This document shows positions 11,379-22,743 of a stretch of DNA of 64,000 nucleotides, piece after piece (position 1 is the first letter of the stretch; each line of letters starts with the position of its first letter). Source of the stretch: Pegoplata infirma (taxonomy: Eukaryota > Arthropoda > Insecta > Diptera > Anthomyiidae); the NCBI GenBank assembly GCA_963921195.1, contig OY992537.1, forward strand, positions 79,652,535 to 79,716,534. Direction: 5' to 3'. The translations under genes and the position numbers were made by a program. Under the pieces are notes generated by a model. It did no database searches. It worked only from the letters and a program-made list of their open reading frames with translations, and was not told where the DNA came from.

Positions 11379-13513
11379 ACAAGGACGGTCTTTCATAGGG
11401 CACCCACCGAATGTCCTAAAACTTGCATATGCGAAAGAGGGGATGAAAATAAGAGTTATCTGTGTTTTCTTTGCTGCCCAATCTCAAATTTAGTGGGTCA
11501 ACGGGGAGGGGGAAAAACGGATTTTTTTTCGTATTTTGACGATTTTTCACATTTCTTCAGAAGAAACTATATAAATATTTTGTAAAGATCGAAGGGTTTT
11601 TTTAAGGTCTATCCAATGACGTATCGGTCGTTTCTAAATTCGACTTCATTAAGTTCATATTTTTGATGCTGTAAAGTCGTTGGGGTAGTTTATATGGAGA
11701 TGTACATACGTATGACCGCCAAAATCATGTATAATAATCTCTATTAAAATCAGTGTTGGCTACCGTTACCCTTTCAATACCGTTACCGATTAAAAACCCT
11801 TTAATTTTGACTACCGTTGCCGTTACCAATACCGAAATAAAAATATTTAAATACCGTTACCGATAAAAAACCATTACCTTTATTCGGATTTTTACCGGTA
11901 TTATATCGGTTTTATTTCGGTTGTCATAAAATACAGAAAAAACAAAGTAAAATATTTTCAATCTACTATTCGCATTGTTATATGGACAAAAAAATTAGGA
12001 AATCGGCCCAACCAATGTCACATTCGCAATTAACTAAATCTTGACAAAAAATATGTGAAAATCGGTCCAACCAATGATCACATTCTCAATTCAAGAAAAG
12101 TGAGTGCCGCGTAATGTTAACATTTTTTAGTAGGATGATGAAAGAAGAGACAAACCTGAAAATTTCTTTCTGTAAAATTATTGCGTTGCTAATTTGTTTT
12201 GCTCTGTTTTCCCCCTGCCATTTTTGATAACTCATAGCGGATGAACCCGATGTGATAGCGACTTCAAAATAAGTCAAGGGTAAATCATAAACATTGCTCT
12301 TAAGGATGCTGAACTCATTTGGACAGTCGCCTTAACACTTAGGGCACCAACTGTCAATCAATGATGTCTTAGTTCCAAAAACCATTTTTTCTGCTTCAAA
12401 TCATATGAAAAAAAAATAAAAATATTTTATTCGAATGGAACGTCACCTTATGCACATGATTGCAATTATTTTTTTGGTCGCAAATCCGGTTTCCAATCTT
12501 ATCCATCAGGTTTTGAGAAATTTTAGATACAAAAACCCGCGTCTTCGGAATTTTTTGACAACTCATAGCAGATGAACTCGATGTGCTGACGACTTACAAA
12601 TAAGTGAACGGTATTTGATCAATCGCTTTAACCATTGGAGCACTAATTGTAAGGTATTTTCCCGGAAATTTTTTTTAATACTGGGTAATACGACGTAATT
12701 GAAAGACAATTAGTGCCCAAAGGGTTAAGGCGACTGACCAAATGAGTTTTGAATCTTAAAGAGCTTCACCCTCGATTTTTTTGAAGCCGCCATCACATCG
12801 GGTTCATCCGCTATGACTTTCCAAAAATGCCCCAAAGGCAATTTTTTTGAACTTTGACCTCAAATTTCTAAAAAAACCTAAAGTGATGGAAAAGTTTGGA
12901 GAATGGATTTTTGACCAGCAAAACTATTGTTATTAAGTGTATAAGGTCGCGTCCCAGTCGCATTTTCGATGTTTAGTAGTGTAATTGATAGTTAGTACAC
13001 ATAGTTAAAAATGCACTTAATTTAACAGTTTTTTTTAATTTTATTAAATACATTTTTGATTTTTTACGTGTTTTTAACAAATTTGTGACTTTTTACCGCT
13101 TTGGGTAAATTTTTTCATAATACCGGTACGTACCGGTATGGATGTTTCGGTAACGGTTTATCGTTACCGAAATAATCGAAAATACCGTTACCTTTACAGT
13201 TACCGATATAAAAAATATGTAATACCAATACCGTTACCGATACCGTTATTCGTTTCGGTTGAAAACCCTGATTAAAATTAAGCTATCCTGTATTTTTTGT
13301 TATAAGGGTTCATTTTTTCGTTTGACGAAATTCCTGCTAGTTCGACTTTTATTAGGATTTCCCAAAAGACCACTTTTTTTAAAAGGATGGCAACTCTTTC
13401 TTAAATTTGATTTTGGGCAGCTAAAAAAAACAGGTGACTCTTTTTTTCTCCCCTCATTCTCATATGCTAGTTTTAGGACAATCGGTGTTTGCCCTCTGAA
13501 AGACTTTCCTTGT
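11379..13513. mobile_element. ACAAGG-terminus element, split by a hAT-like insertion
   Basis: The left end ACAAGGACGGTCTTTCATAG and the right end CTGAAAGACTTTCCTTGT are inverted and continue inward (CACCGAATGTCCTAAAACTT against its mirror). Without the 1.5-kb insertion the element is about 607 bp, matching sisters at 20508-21061 (554 bp), 29208-29796 (589 bp) and 29836-30428 (593 bp). It is a non-autonomous DNA-transposon-like family with no coding capacity. Confidence 0.8.
11751..13270. mobile_element. hAT-like element with 8-bp TSD ATTAAAAT
   Basis: It is flanked by perfect 8-bp duplications ATTAAAAT (11743-11750 and 13271-13278). The ends CAGTGTTGGCTACCG and, read inward, CAGGGTTTTCAACCG are hAT-type tips. 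Both subterminal regions (about 11760-11920 and 13115-13260) are rich in TACCGTTACCG and ATACCGTTACC motifs, as expected for transposase-binding repeats. Internal direct and inverted copies of TCATAGC(G/A)GATGAAC occur at about 12230, 12560 and 12800. No transposase is seen. Length 1520 bp. Confidence 0.85.
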
Positions 13514-13907
13514 AAATTCAGTTACTTTTAAGAAATCGGGTATATGCAGATATTTTCTATTATAGAATGTATAAGGTACTAAATTTGACATTTCACCTTG
13601 AAGTAAAGGGGTTAATGATGCCCGATTTTTTAAACAATGTCCTTCAAATTCATAAAAGTTAAAAGAGGCTCATAAGAACTTTATAAAACAAATTTCGAAT
13701 GGGAAATCGATTTATAAACCTGTTATTAAATACTTTTATTTTTTATGAATTAGGACTTTTATGTTTTACTCATCGTATCATACAATATAGAAAAAATGTT
13801 CCCATATTTGCTAAATTATTATAGAAAATCAAATTTTTTGGAATCTGCGGGAATTATATTACTACTCACGCCAAACAAAAATGCTAGACTACCGTATCTG
13901 TTATTTT
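13514..13907. other. AT-rich sequence, no feature recognised
   Basis: No repeat landmark or coding signal supported. Confidence 0.45.
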
Positions 13908-14086
13908 TATACCCTCCACTCTAGTGATAGAGGGTATATATAAGTTTGTCATTCCGTTTGTAACACCTCGAAATATTGGTCTAGGACCCCATAAAGTATA
14001 TATATTCATGATCCTCGATCGATTTTAAGACGATCTAGCGATGTCCGTCCGTCCGTCCGTCCGTCCGTCCGTCCGTCCGTCTGTCC

Positions 14087-14132
<46 letters not shown>

Positions 14133-14874
14133 TGAAAACACGCTAACTTTTGAAAGACTTTACGGAGGCTCCTGAAGTTTGGCATATATGTTGGGCATTT
14201 ACCTGGTCAGGTTGGTATTGCAATCCAGCGAAATCGGTCCAGTGGTTCAAAAGTTATAAGCAAATGAGTGAATTTCGGCATGGGTTTTTTTGGAATTTAC
14301 GAGATAAAACACACGGTAACTTTCGAACGGCAATTCTGAGGGTGCTGAAGTGTGGCATATATATTTGTCGTTCCTCAGGTCCGGTTCGTTTTAAATTTCA
14401 GCCAAATTGGTCCAGTGGTTCAAAAGTTATTAGCAAAACCGTAAATTTCAGATTCGCCTCACCTTAAATTCACGTGTTGAAAACCCGTTAAACATGTTTT
14501 AAAAATATTGGTAAGTCACAAAAATATTTTACATCGCATTTTTGTCATTCAAAAATATTTTTACACTAAAAGAAAAAAAAAAATACACTCGAAAAAAATT
14601 TTACACTCAAAAAAAATTTTACAATTAAAAAAAAAAAAATAGTAAATTATTTTTTTTTTTCAAAAATTAGTTAAAAAATTAGTTAGTTTACAGTAAAAGA
14701 AAAAATAAATACACTCGAAAAAAATTTTATACTCAAAAAAAAATTTAGTAAATTTTTTTTTTTTTTCAGAAATTAGTGTTAATTTTTCACTCTAGGAAAT
14801 TTACTATAACTTGAAAAGTGCATTGTGGAGGGTATTCATAGATTCGGCCAAGTCGAATTTAATTTTTCTACTTG
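13908..14874 (+). mobile_element. GTCY element, full-length copy
   Basis: Complete from TATACCCTCCACTCTAGTGA to TCTACTTG, with a long GTCC/GTCT tract at 14044-14132. The 105-codon open frame at 14150-14467 also appears in the copy at 5940-6257, but it is interrupted in other copies, so it is not a gene. Confidence 0.9.
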
Positions 14875-15439
14875 TTTATCTATAACACGGATTAAATAAG
14901 ATTATAAAGTAAAATTATTTTTATTTTATTTTTTTGCTTAAAGATTTTAAAAATTTAAAAATTTTGGCTTTGAAAACATGCAACGGTGTGGTGTGGCGCA
15001 TGCCTGTGTAAAAAGCTTATTTTTATCCGATTTGAATTCCTTTAAGCTTTTTGGAAAGAAAATTCAATATCAATTTCATATCATTAACAAAAATTTTAAC
15101 AAAAAATAGCATATTTCCAAAAATATTTTTCATAAACTTAGAAAAAGAGTTATTTATTTCATTTACGAGTGTCCCAAAAATTCAATCCATTTTTGGCACG
15201 AGTTATTTTTAACCGATTGTCCCCAAATTTTGGCTCACTCATTTTTAGATACTAAACCACAATTTAGGACCATACTAGGTATTAAAAAGGGATTTTGAAA
15301 AATTACCTTAGTCGTTAAGACACCTTTAATGAAGAATTGATAAATCATGTAATTGTTATTAATTTAAAACAAAAAAAAAAATAAATTCACTGATTTGTTC
15401 TGGAGATATTTTAACTTACTTTTTTAAAAAGTTTTTTCA
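14875..15439. other. AT-rich sequence, no feature recognised
   Basis: No terminal repeats or coding signal found. Confidence 0.45.
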
Positions 15440-15710
15440 TCCACACAAAAAAATTCAGAAACACGTTCTTCGTTTTTTTCGAGAACATCGCATTTGAACT
15501 TTAAATTTCATAACAATTTTGTAATTTGCTTGTATTTCTTTGTTTTAACGTTGCGAATGAGTAATATTTATGCAATTAATAATACTCATTCGCAACGTTA
15601 AATCAAGAAAATACAAGCGAATTACAAAATTGTTATGAAATTTAAAGTTCATATGCGATTTTCTAAAAAAAAAAAAACGAAGAACATGTTTCTGAATTTT
15701 TTTGTGTGGA
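15440..15710. mobile_element. Foldback element, 271 bp
   Basis: The element is almost one hairpin. TCCACACAAAAAAATTCAGA on the left mirrors TCTGAATTTTTTTGTGTGGA on the right. ACGTTCTTCG mirrors CGAAGAACATGT loosely, and AATACTCATTCGCAACGTTA near 15580 mirrors TAACGTTGCGAATGAGTAAT near 15550. The arms are about 125 bp around a centre of a few bases (near 15570). No clear TSD. Confidence 0.85.
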
Positions 15711-15736
15711 CAAACATCTAAACTTTAAAAAAAATT

Positions 15737-16325
15737 TTAATCGATAGCCCATACAAAACTATATAAGAATGTAAATTTTTGAGATTGTGGTGCTTTCCGT
15801 TTTAATGTGATAAATATTTAATCAAGGCAACTCGCCACAAATTTTACCATTTTTCCAATATTTGACCACGCTTTCTAAGTTCAGTTTTGAAAATTATAAA
15901 AAACCGAAAAACGCAATTTTCTTAGTTCCATATAGGGCTATCCAAACAACCTATTCAGAAATTAACGGGGCACATGTTTTTTAAAGTGGCAGGATTTTTA
16001 ATAAATTGACATTTTTAAAAACTGGAAAATTTCAGAACGGGTTCTGAAAATTTTCCAAAAAAAAAAAAATTAATCGATATCCCATACAAAACTATATACG
16101 AATGTAAATTTTTGAGATTGTGGTGCATTCCGTTTTAATGTGATAAATATTTAATCAAGGCAACTCGCCACAAATTTGACCATTTTCCCAATGTTTGACC
16201 ACGCCTCCTAAGCCCAGTTTTTGAAAATTAGAAAAACTAAAAACGCAATTTTCGTAGTTCCATATACGGCTATCCAAATAACCTATTCAGAAATTTACGG
16301 GACACATGTTTTTCCGTAGCGGGAC
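15737..16325. repeat. Tandem duplication, ~330-bp period
   Basis: The segment TTAATCGATAGCCCATACAA to CGGGGCACATGTTTTT (from 15737) is repeated from 16069 with few changes, including TTTTTGAGATTGTGGTGC, TCAAGGCAACTCGCCACAAA and TTCCATATA(G/C)GGCTATCC. It is noncoding. Confidence 0.8.
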
Positions 16326-18002
16326 ATTTGGTGTGGAATGCCTCATATGGATGTGTAGATACTTAGCCATCAACAAGATTTATTTTCCCCCTTAAAGATC
16401 AGAAATTGCCACTGTTTATTAGTAGAGCATAATATTATTAAAAGCCCCATCAACACCATGAAATACAACCCTTCTTATCTTAAGGTAGAAGACAAAAACT
16501 TTTATACGAGATTCTATTTGTAAAAATTAATCGATTATCCGTGGCCAACTTTTTACAATATCTCAATGCATTTATTCGTGAAAACGTATTAAACATTTCT
16601 ACCCGCTTTAAATTTGTTTCTTTTTCAAAACATTGTTATTTCAACAAGAAATAATACAACTCTTCACCTCCTGCATACAAATCTAAAATTTTTATTTCAG
16701 CTTAACAATCATTTTATGGTGAAATATTTCTTTCAACGTTTTTATTACTATTTTTTTTTGCACAGTTATCGCAAAATTTTTTCCCCAAAAATGTATACGA
16801 GGGTTGTAGGAAAATTTTCTGATATTGGCAAGGCATGATGTTAACGCCAAATATTTTACATCTTAAAATTATAGTCAAAGTAAACAAATTATCATACAAA
16901 CCTCCTATATTTTAGTTTGCTTTTAGAAATTTTTCTAGCAAATAAAACAACGCATTGATGTAAAAAAAAAAAACAAAAAGGAGTAAGAAAAAACGCAACA
17001 AACTTTATTTGACTGTTGGAAGGTTTGATTGTGTTATTTTTGCTTGTGTTTGTATGGGTTTTTGTTTCAAGAGAAATAAATATTTTTTAAAAGTTATAAC
17101 AATAAATGAATATTTACGTTTTGTTAAAGTTAAACTATGTACTTGCCCACAATAAAGCCAGTCAAAGAAGACGTAAGTAAGTAGAAATAGTGAATTGGCC
17201 TAGGCGAATGTGTATATTACTCCACACCCTTCTTCAAGCAAGTTTAGTTTTAGTGAAAATTATTATTATCTTTAATTATGCGTTTAAAAATCGCTTTTAA
17301 AATCCTAGCTGATCCTATTTTTCAGTTATTGCGAAAATTGTAATTTTCACCCAATACCTTTTCTTTTCTTCATATTTTCACTGTCAAGAATAATTTAAAA
17401 GCTTTTATGGTAAAGTATTTTTGAGATTTTTCTAAAAAGTTTTAGAGGTCGCACAAGTCGAATATATTCCAAAACTCGGGTTTAGGGCCGTTTTTTAAAT
17501 TTAATTCATAAAATCATTAATAACCACAATTTTCTACACTATTGTTGTAGGATTTTCAAAAAGTATTATACAAACTTTGTATTTATGGGCATAAACTATC
17601 AGTTTTAGCAATGCTTCAGCTCATTTGGGTTACATTCAATAAATAGTACTCCTTAAAATTTCTATCCATTTTAAAATTAACGCTTTGTAACTTTTAAAAT
17701 CGATTGAAAGTGATAAAAAGTAATAATGCAGTTTGAAAGATTATGTAATTCCCCAGCAGAAATTTTGCTAAACTGCTTCACACTTTAGAGCGTTAGTTGG
17801 ATACACCGAAAAATCGCTCTTAAGATGCGCTGAAATCACATGCCTTTGGAGCGCTGATAAAAGCCTTCTTTTATAGCGCTGATTGAGCGCAACAAAGATG
17901 CTGTGAATTTATGTATCTTTTTAGAGCTGATTTAAGAGAAATAAAGATAAATACATTTGACTATTTTTGAAATACAATTGAAAAATCTTAAATATACATG
18001 TG
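16326..18002. other. Long AT-rich stretch, no supported feature
   Basis: No repeat family used elsewhere in the window was recognised, apart from a GCGCTGAT/AGCGCTGAT motif recurring at 17840-17900. Open frames at 16614-16899 overlap on both strands and look like chance. Confidence 0.45.
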
Positions 18003-18240
18003 TTTTTTTTTTTTTAATTAAAATAAAATTTTCTTAAATTTTGAAATCCAAATAAAAATTTTTGAAATACAATTGGAATTTTCTGAAAAGCATTTATAAA
18101 GATTTGGTTATACAAATTCAAATTTCTTATATACAATTGCAAATTTCTGAAACATAAATAGAAATTTCTGTTTTTATAAATGGAAATTTCTGATATATAA
18201 ATAGAAATTTCTTTGTCATTCAAATTTCTTTTCATTCTTG
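18003..18240 (-). repeat. AAATTTCTGAAATATAAAT-type minisatellite
   Basis: Irregular ~24-bp units containing GAAATTTCTGAAA/TATAAATAG. The same family appears in reverse orientation at 39100-39480. Confidence 0.6.
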
Positions 18241-19071
18241 TAGCCCAGGAAAATATGGGGTCATCTGCGGAAAATCCGCATTTGTACAGATCATAGTTTT
18301 GGCCATCTAAATAAGGAAAAAATAGTCCCAAAAAAGCACCCGTGTCCTTGCTGAGATATTGAGGTCAAAGGTCACAAAAACAGGGTTTTTTACAGTTGTT
18401 TGCTAATATTTCGCAAAAATTGTAAAATATAATTATCTACAATATACTTCTAAATACTTTTTTTGTATCTCTCATCGTTTTGAGATATTGAGGCCAAAAT
18501 TTACAAAAACCTGATTTTTTACAGTTTTTTGCTAATATCCCGCTTGATATGCGTGATACGCTTAAAAAGTCTATAAAATTATGTACAAATTTCTCTTTCT
18601 AATTTTTTTATACCTCTCGCCGTTTTTTAGATATGGGCGAATTTATCCTTAATCTCCGAATATAATAGGACACAAAATAATGACACCTGACATGAAAACT
18701 AAAAAGGGCATTTGTTTAAAATCAAATCGTATAATACTAAAAAACGAAAAATGATGTGTGGATAATTTATATAGATTTTATTTGAGTCTGACCTAGTCCA
18801 GATTGTTTAACTCAGGAAAAAAACTCTGTCAAAAACTCTGTCAAAAACTCTGTCAAAAAATCTGTAAACAACTTTCAGTTTCAAACTTTAAGCAGATTTT
18901 TCTGCTAAAATGGATATTTTTACTAAGTTTTCAGTCAATTAGTTTTAGCAAAAAAAAAAAAAAACAGAAATCAGCAGATAATTTTTCTAATTTTACAAAA
19001 ATATTTAGCAACAATTTTTAATAACAGCACTAAACTGAAATTCTTTTTAGAGCCATTTTACAAAAATAAAA

Positions 19072-19376
19072 TATTACAGATGATGATGAGTTCAATCCTT
19101 GTCGGCTGCGATCTGTAAATAATTTTCACATATAGAGTTTTATTGACTATTAACTAAATAAATTTGACATTAAAAGTTTTTCTGAAGATTATTATAATTG
19201 GATAATATGAAACTAGTAAGAAACAAACCAGGATGTCTTAAATTTTTAGAAAAATTAAAATTTTTCTTTCACACTTTTCTCAATTCAAAACCATATATAA
19301 CAAATCAAAAAATTATAATACATAATTATAATTTGAGCCTGAGCTCGACTGTCTTTACAGAAACAATAATTTAAAA
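19072..19376 (+). repeat. SINE-like repeat, 5'-truncated copy
   Basis: The ~305-bp segment TATTACAGATGATGATG to ACAATAATTTAAAA recurs at 19708-20016 with about 97% identity by eye. This copy lacks the upstream part that carries an A-box-like motif in the other copy, as expected of a 5'-truncated retroposon. AAAAATAA occurs near both borders and may be a target duplication. Confidence 0.5.
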
Positions 19377-19654
19377 ATAACGACTATAAGTCGCCCTAAG
19401 TGGCAATCAGTATCTTTGGAAAAATGGCAACACCTAACATTTGTGTCTAAAATATAGACCATGTCTGGCAATGTTTGCAAAAATAAGTACTTAGATAAGA
19501 ATTGATGAAGGAGAGGAAGAGGAATAATGATTACTAAAAATAAAAGTTTGTTTACACATAATTACAATAACAAGTCTTCTCTGAGAAAAAACAACAGCAA
19601 CAACCACACTCGAATTGAAAAAATCAGATTTAGTTGATACTTGCTTAACAGCCT

Positions 19655-20016
19655 ACTTGGCGTATCGGTCTAGAGTGATTGTACGTTACAAGCAGTTAAT
19701 AGCAAAGTATTACAGATGATGATGGGTTCAATCCTTGTCGGCTGCGATCTGTAAATAATTTTCACATATAGAGTTTTATTGACTATTAACTAAATAAATT
19801 TGATATTAAAAGTTTTTCTGAAGATTATTATAACTGGATAATATGAAACTAGTAAGAAACAAACCAGGATGTCTTAAATTTTTAGAAAAATTAAAATTTT
19901 TCTTTCACACTTTTCTCAATTCAAAACCATATATAACAAATCAAAAAAAAAATTATAATACATAATTATAATTAGAGCCTGAGCTCGACTGTCTTTACAG
20001 AAACAATAATTTAAAA
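19655..20016 (+). repeat. SINE-like repeat with Pol III-like boxes
   Basis: TGGCGTATCGGTCTAG (about 19659) resembles a Pol III A box, and GGGTTCAATCC (19725-19735) a B box, about 50 bp apart. The rest matches 19072-19376 and ends in ATAATTTAAAA. A tRNA-derived SINE is the simplest reading. The upstream boundary is not fixed, and the spacing is longer than in a plain tRNA. Confidence 0.5.
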
Positions 20017-20507
20017 TACATTTTAGTTTATTAGATTGGTTTGCTGAAATCAGCAAATTTTTTTCTGCTAAAATGAGCTAATTTTTCTGCTAAAATCAGG
20101 AAATTTTCAGTTGAAATCAGCAGATTTGTCTACTGTCTTGACAGATTTTCTTATTTAGCTCACAATGGCTGTATTTTCGGCATATTTTTCTGCTGCTTTG
20201 ACATAGGTTTTATTTTAAGTGTATGCTACGAGAGTCGAGCTAGAAAATAAAATTATATTAAAATATTTTTTTATACAGGTTTCTCAATATTTACAGCCCG
20301 TTTTTTTAAGTTCAAAATTTTGTATTTTTAGTAATTATCTCTATGTTTATCTTTAGTTATCATATAACTTGCCAATCAACAAAAAGTTATAGACCAGGAT
20401 GGTTTTATAAGAGACACCCGTTTCTCAGACCATTTAAATTATGACCTCCAACTTTTTTTTTAACACAGCAAATATTTTTTGCTGCTTTTTTTAATTACTC
20501 TACACTA

Positions 20508-21061
20508 ACAAGGAAGGTCTTTCACAGGGCACCCACCGATTGTCTTAAAACTTGCATATAGGAAAAACGAGAGCAAAATAAGAGCTTCCTGTTTTTTTAG
20601 CTACCCAATCTCACATTTAGCGGGCCAAAGAGGAGGGAGAAAAATTAGATTTTTTTTGTTTTTTGATGATTTTTCCTATTTCTTCAAAAGAATCTGTATG
20701 AAAATTTTATACATGTCGAAAGGTTTTTTGAAGGCCTATCCAATGGTGTATCGGTCATGTCCAAATTCGGCTTCGTGAAGCTCGTTATTGTCAAAAATTA
20801 ATAATCGTTGGGGTAGTTTATATATAACAATTTCTATCAAAATTAAGCAGACCCGTATTTTTTCGTTTGGCGAAATTCCTATTAGTTCGGATTTTATACG
20901 GATTTTCCCGAAAGTCCTTATTTTTTTATAAGGTGGCAACCCTTTTTTTAAACTTGAGATTGGGCAGCTAAAAAAAACAGATAACTCTTATTTTAGCTCC
21001 CTCATTCCCATATTCAAGTTTCAGGACAATCGGTGGGTGCCCTGTGAAAGACCTTCCTTGT
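20508..21061. mobile_element. ACAAGG-terminus element
   Basis: ACAAGGAAGGTCTTTCACAG is mirrored exactly by CTGTGAAAGACCTTCCTTGT at the right end. The match continues with GGCACCCACCGATTGTC against GACAATCGGTGGGTGCC, and ATTGGGCAGCTAAAAAAAAC near the right is similar to the copy at 13420. 554 bp, noncoding, nested in the 3.7-kb long-TIR element. Confidence 0.9.
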
Positions 21062-22573
21062 AAGTTATATAAAAAAGACAATAAAATATTTCCTGTCATA
21101 ACAAATTAGTTATAGATCAAAAATTAAAAGGTCTGAAAAAGGGGCTCGAACAACACAATCCTAATCTGTAACTTTTTTGTTGGTCGGTAAAAAAGTTATA
21201 TGATACCAGAAGATGAACAAACGAATTATTACTAAAAACACTAAATACTTAGCTATACATATTGAGAGGCATGTATAAAAATATTTTAAAATAACTTAAT
21301 TTTTATTTTAAAATAACTTAATTTTCGTAGCATTTTCATTAATTACACAATCTGCTCTAGATCAGACTCAAATAAAAGTTAGATTAATTATCTACGTAGC
21401 ACTTTTAGTTTTTTAGTACTAACACGATTTCTATTCAGTTTTCATGTTTGGTGTCATTATTTCGTGTCCCTATTATATTCATAAATTAAAGATAAAAACG
21501 CTCATATCTCAAAAACGGTGAGGGATATGAAACAAGTTAGCAAGAGAAACTTGTACATAATTTAATATTCTTTAAGTTCTTTAATAGACTTTTAAAGCTA
21601 TTAGCTTTAAAGATATTAGCAAAAAACTGTAAAAAATCGGGGTTTTGTGAATTTTGGCCTCAATATCTCATAAACGGTGAGAGATACGAAAAACGTATTT
21701 AGAGACATATTGTAGATAATTTTATATTCTACAAGTTCTGTAATAGACTCTTAAAGCGTACGACACAAATCAAACGATATTATCTGTAAAAAATACCGGT
21801 TTTTGTGACCTTTGACATTAATATCTCAGCAAGGAAACGGGTGATTAGTTGGGACATGTTTTTTTTTTTTCTTATTTATATTGTCAAAACTAAGGTCTAT
21901 GCAAATTTTCAGAGAACCTATCCGATATTCCGCAGATTTCCCTTTTTTCTACTTATTTTCCTGGGCTATTGCTGTAAGTGAACATTTTTAAAATTAGTAT
22001 GTTCAAAAAGTTGTTGCCATAGTTAAAATGTTGCATATATGTAGAACAAAAAGAAAACAAAATTACTAAACTAAACATAATTTATTTTTAAAATAAAGTT
22101 AAACTTTAAATAAATACTTAAAACTTACTAGGAGTAAAAAAAAGGTAAGGAGTCTCCCTCCTTGAAATTTGCATATGTTGTGTAGAAAAATTAAAAAACA
22201 TATGGGCAATTCCATCATGTCGAACGTGACCGTTGCACACATTGAAGTTGAAAACAAAGTCAAAATAAAAATTTTTTTTTTCTTGACAAAAGGGGAAACT
22301 TATAGCTCTTAACTAGCTCTATAATTGTTGCTCAGGTTGATTTTGAAAATTGTTTCAAGCTTTCGAGATAATCGCCAAAAAGACAACCATTCGCACGGGA
22401 CAAAAAACAGAAGTCATTTTCGCGACTATCAATCAAAACTCTGATTTCAGCGAAAACTGAGGCAATATCACAATGCGGCTAATTTTGAAATGTTGGCTTA
22501 TAATGTCTCTTAAAAGTTGTAAAATTTTACCTCAAAATTATTTCTACTTTTTTTTTAATTTAACTTTAATCAC

Positions 22574-22600
22574 TGTCGCACGGGACATGTCGCACGGGAC
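22574..22600 (+). repeat. Paired TGTCGCACGGGAC motif
   Basis: Two exact 13-bp copies stand one base apart (22574-22586 and 22588-22600). A third exact copy is at 25205-25217 and a partial one at 22390-22401. This resembles a subterminal transposase-binding repeat, which is inference. Confidence 0.6.
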
Positions 22601-22743
22601 CGTTTTTTCCATCAGCATATTTATGTTTTTTTTTGTTGTTCTTTTTTAACAAATTATAAAAAATAAGCTTAGAAAACTTGGCATATATATTTTTCGTTCC
22701 CCTATTCGGGTTCGTATTGAATTTCAGCCAAATCGGTTCAGTG

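Larger units (their letters stand above)
18243..21966. mobile_element. Long-TIR element, 3.7 kb, TA target
   Basis: GCCCAGGAAAATA at 18243 is mirrored by TATTTTCCTGGGC ending at 21966, and each is bordered by TA. The arms can be followed inward for about 560-600 bp as diverged inverted copies. Examples: CCTTGCTGAGATATTGAGG against CATTAATATCTCAGCAAGG; GGACACAAAATAATGACACC against GGTGTCATTATTTCGTGTCC; TTTTATTTGAGTCTGA near 18785 against TCAGACTCAAATAAAA near 21362. The centre contains two SINE-like copies and an ACAAGG element. The TA duplication suggests the Tc1/mariner group, but no transposase is seen. Confidence 0.7.

Noticed and set aside
19072..20016. Pair of direct repeats as LTRs of a small retrotransposon
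   Set aside because: No primer-binding site, polypurine tract or TG...CA ends, and the copies differ in 5' extent. A SINE-like repeat is simpler.
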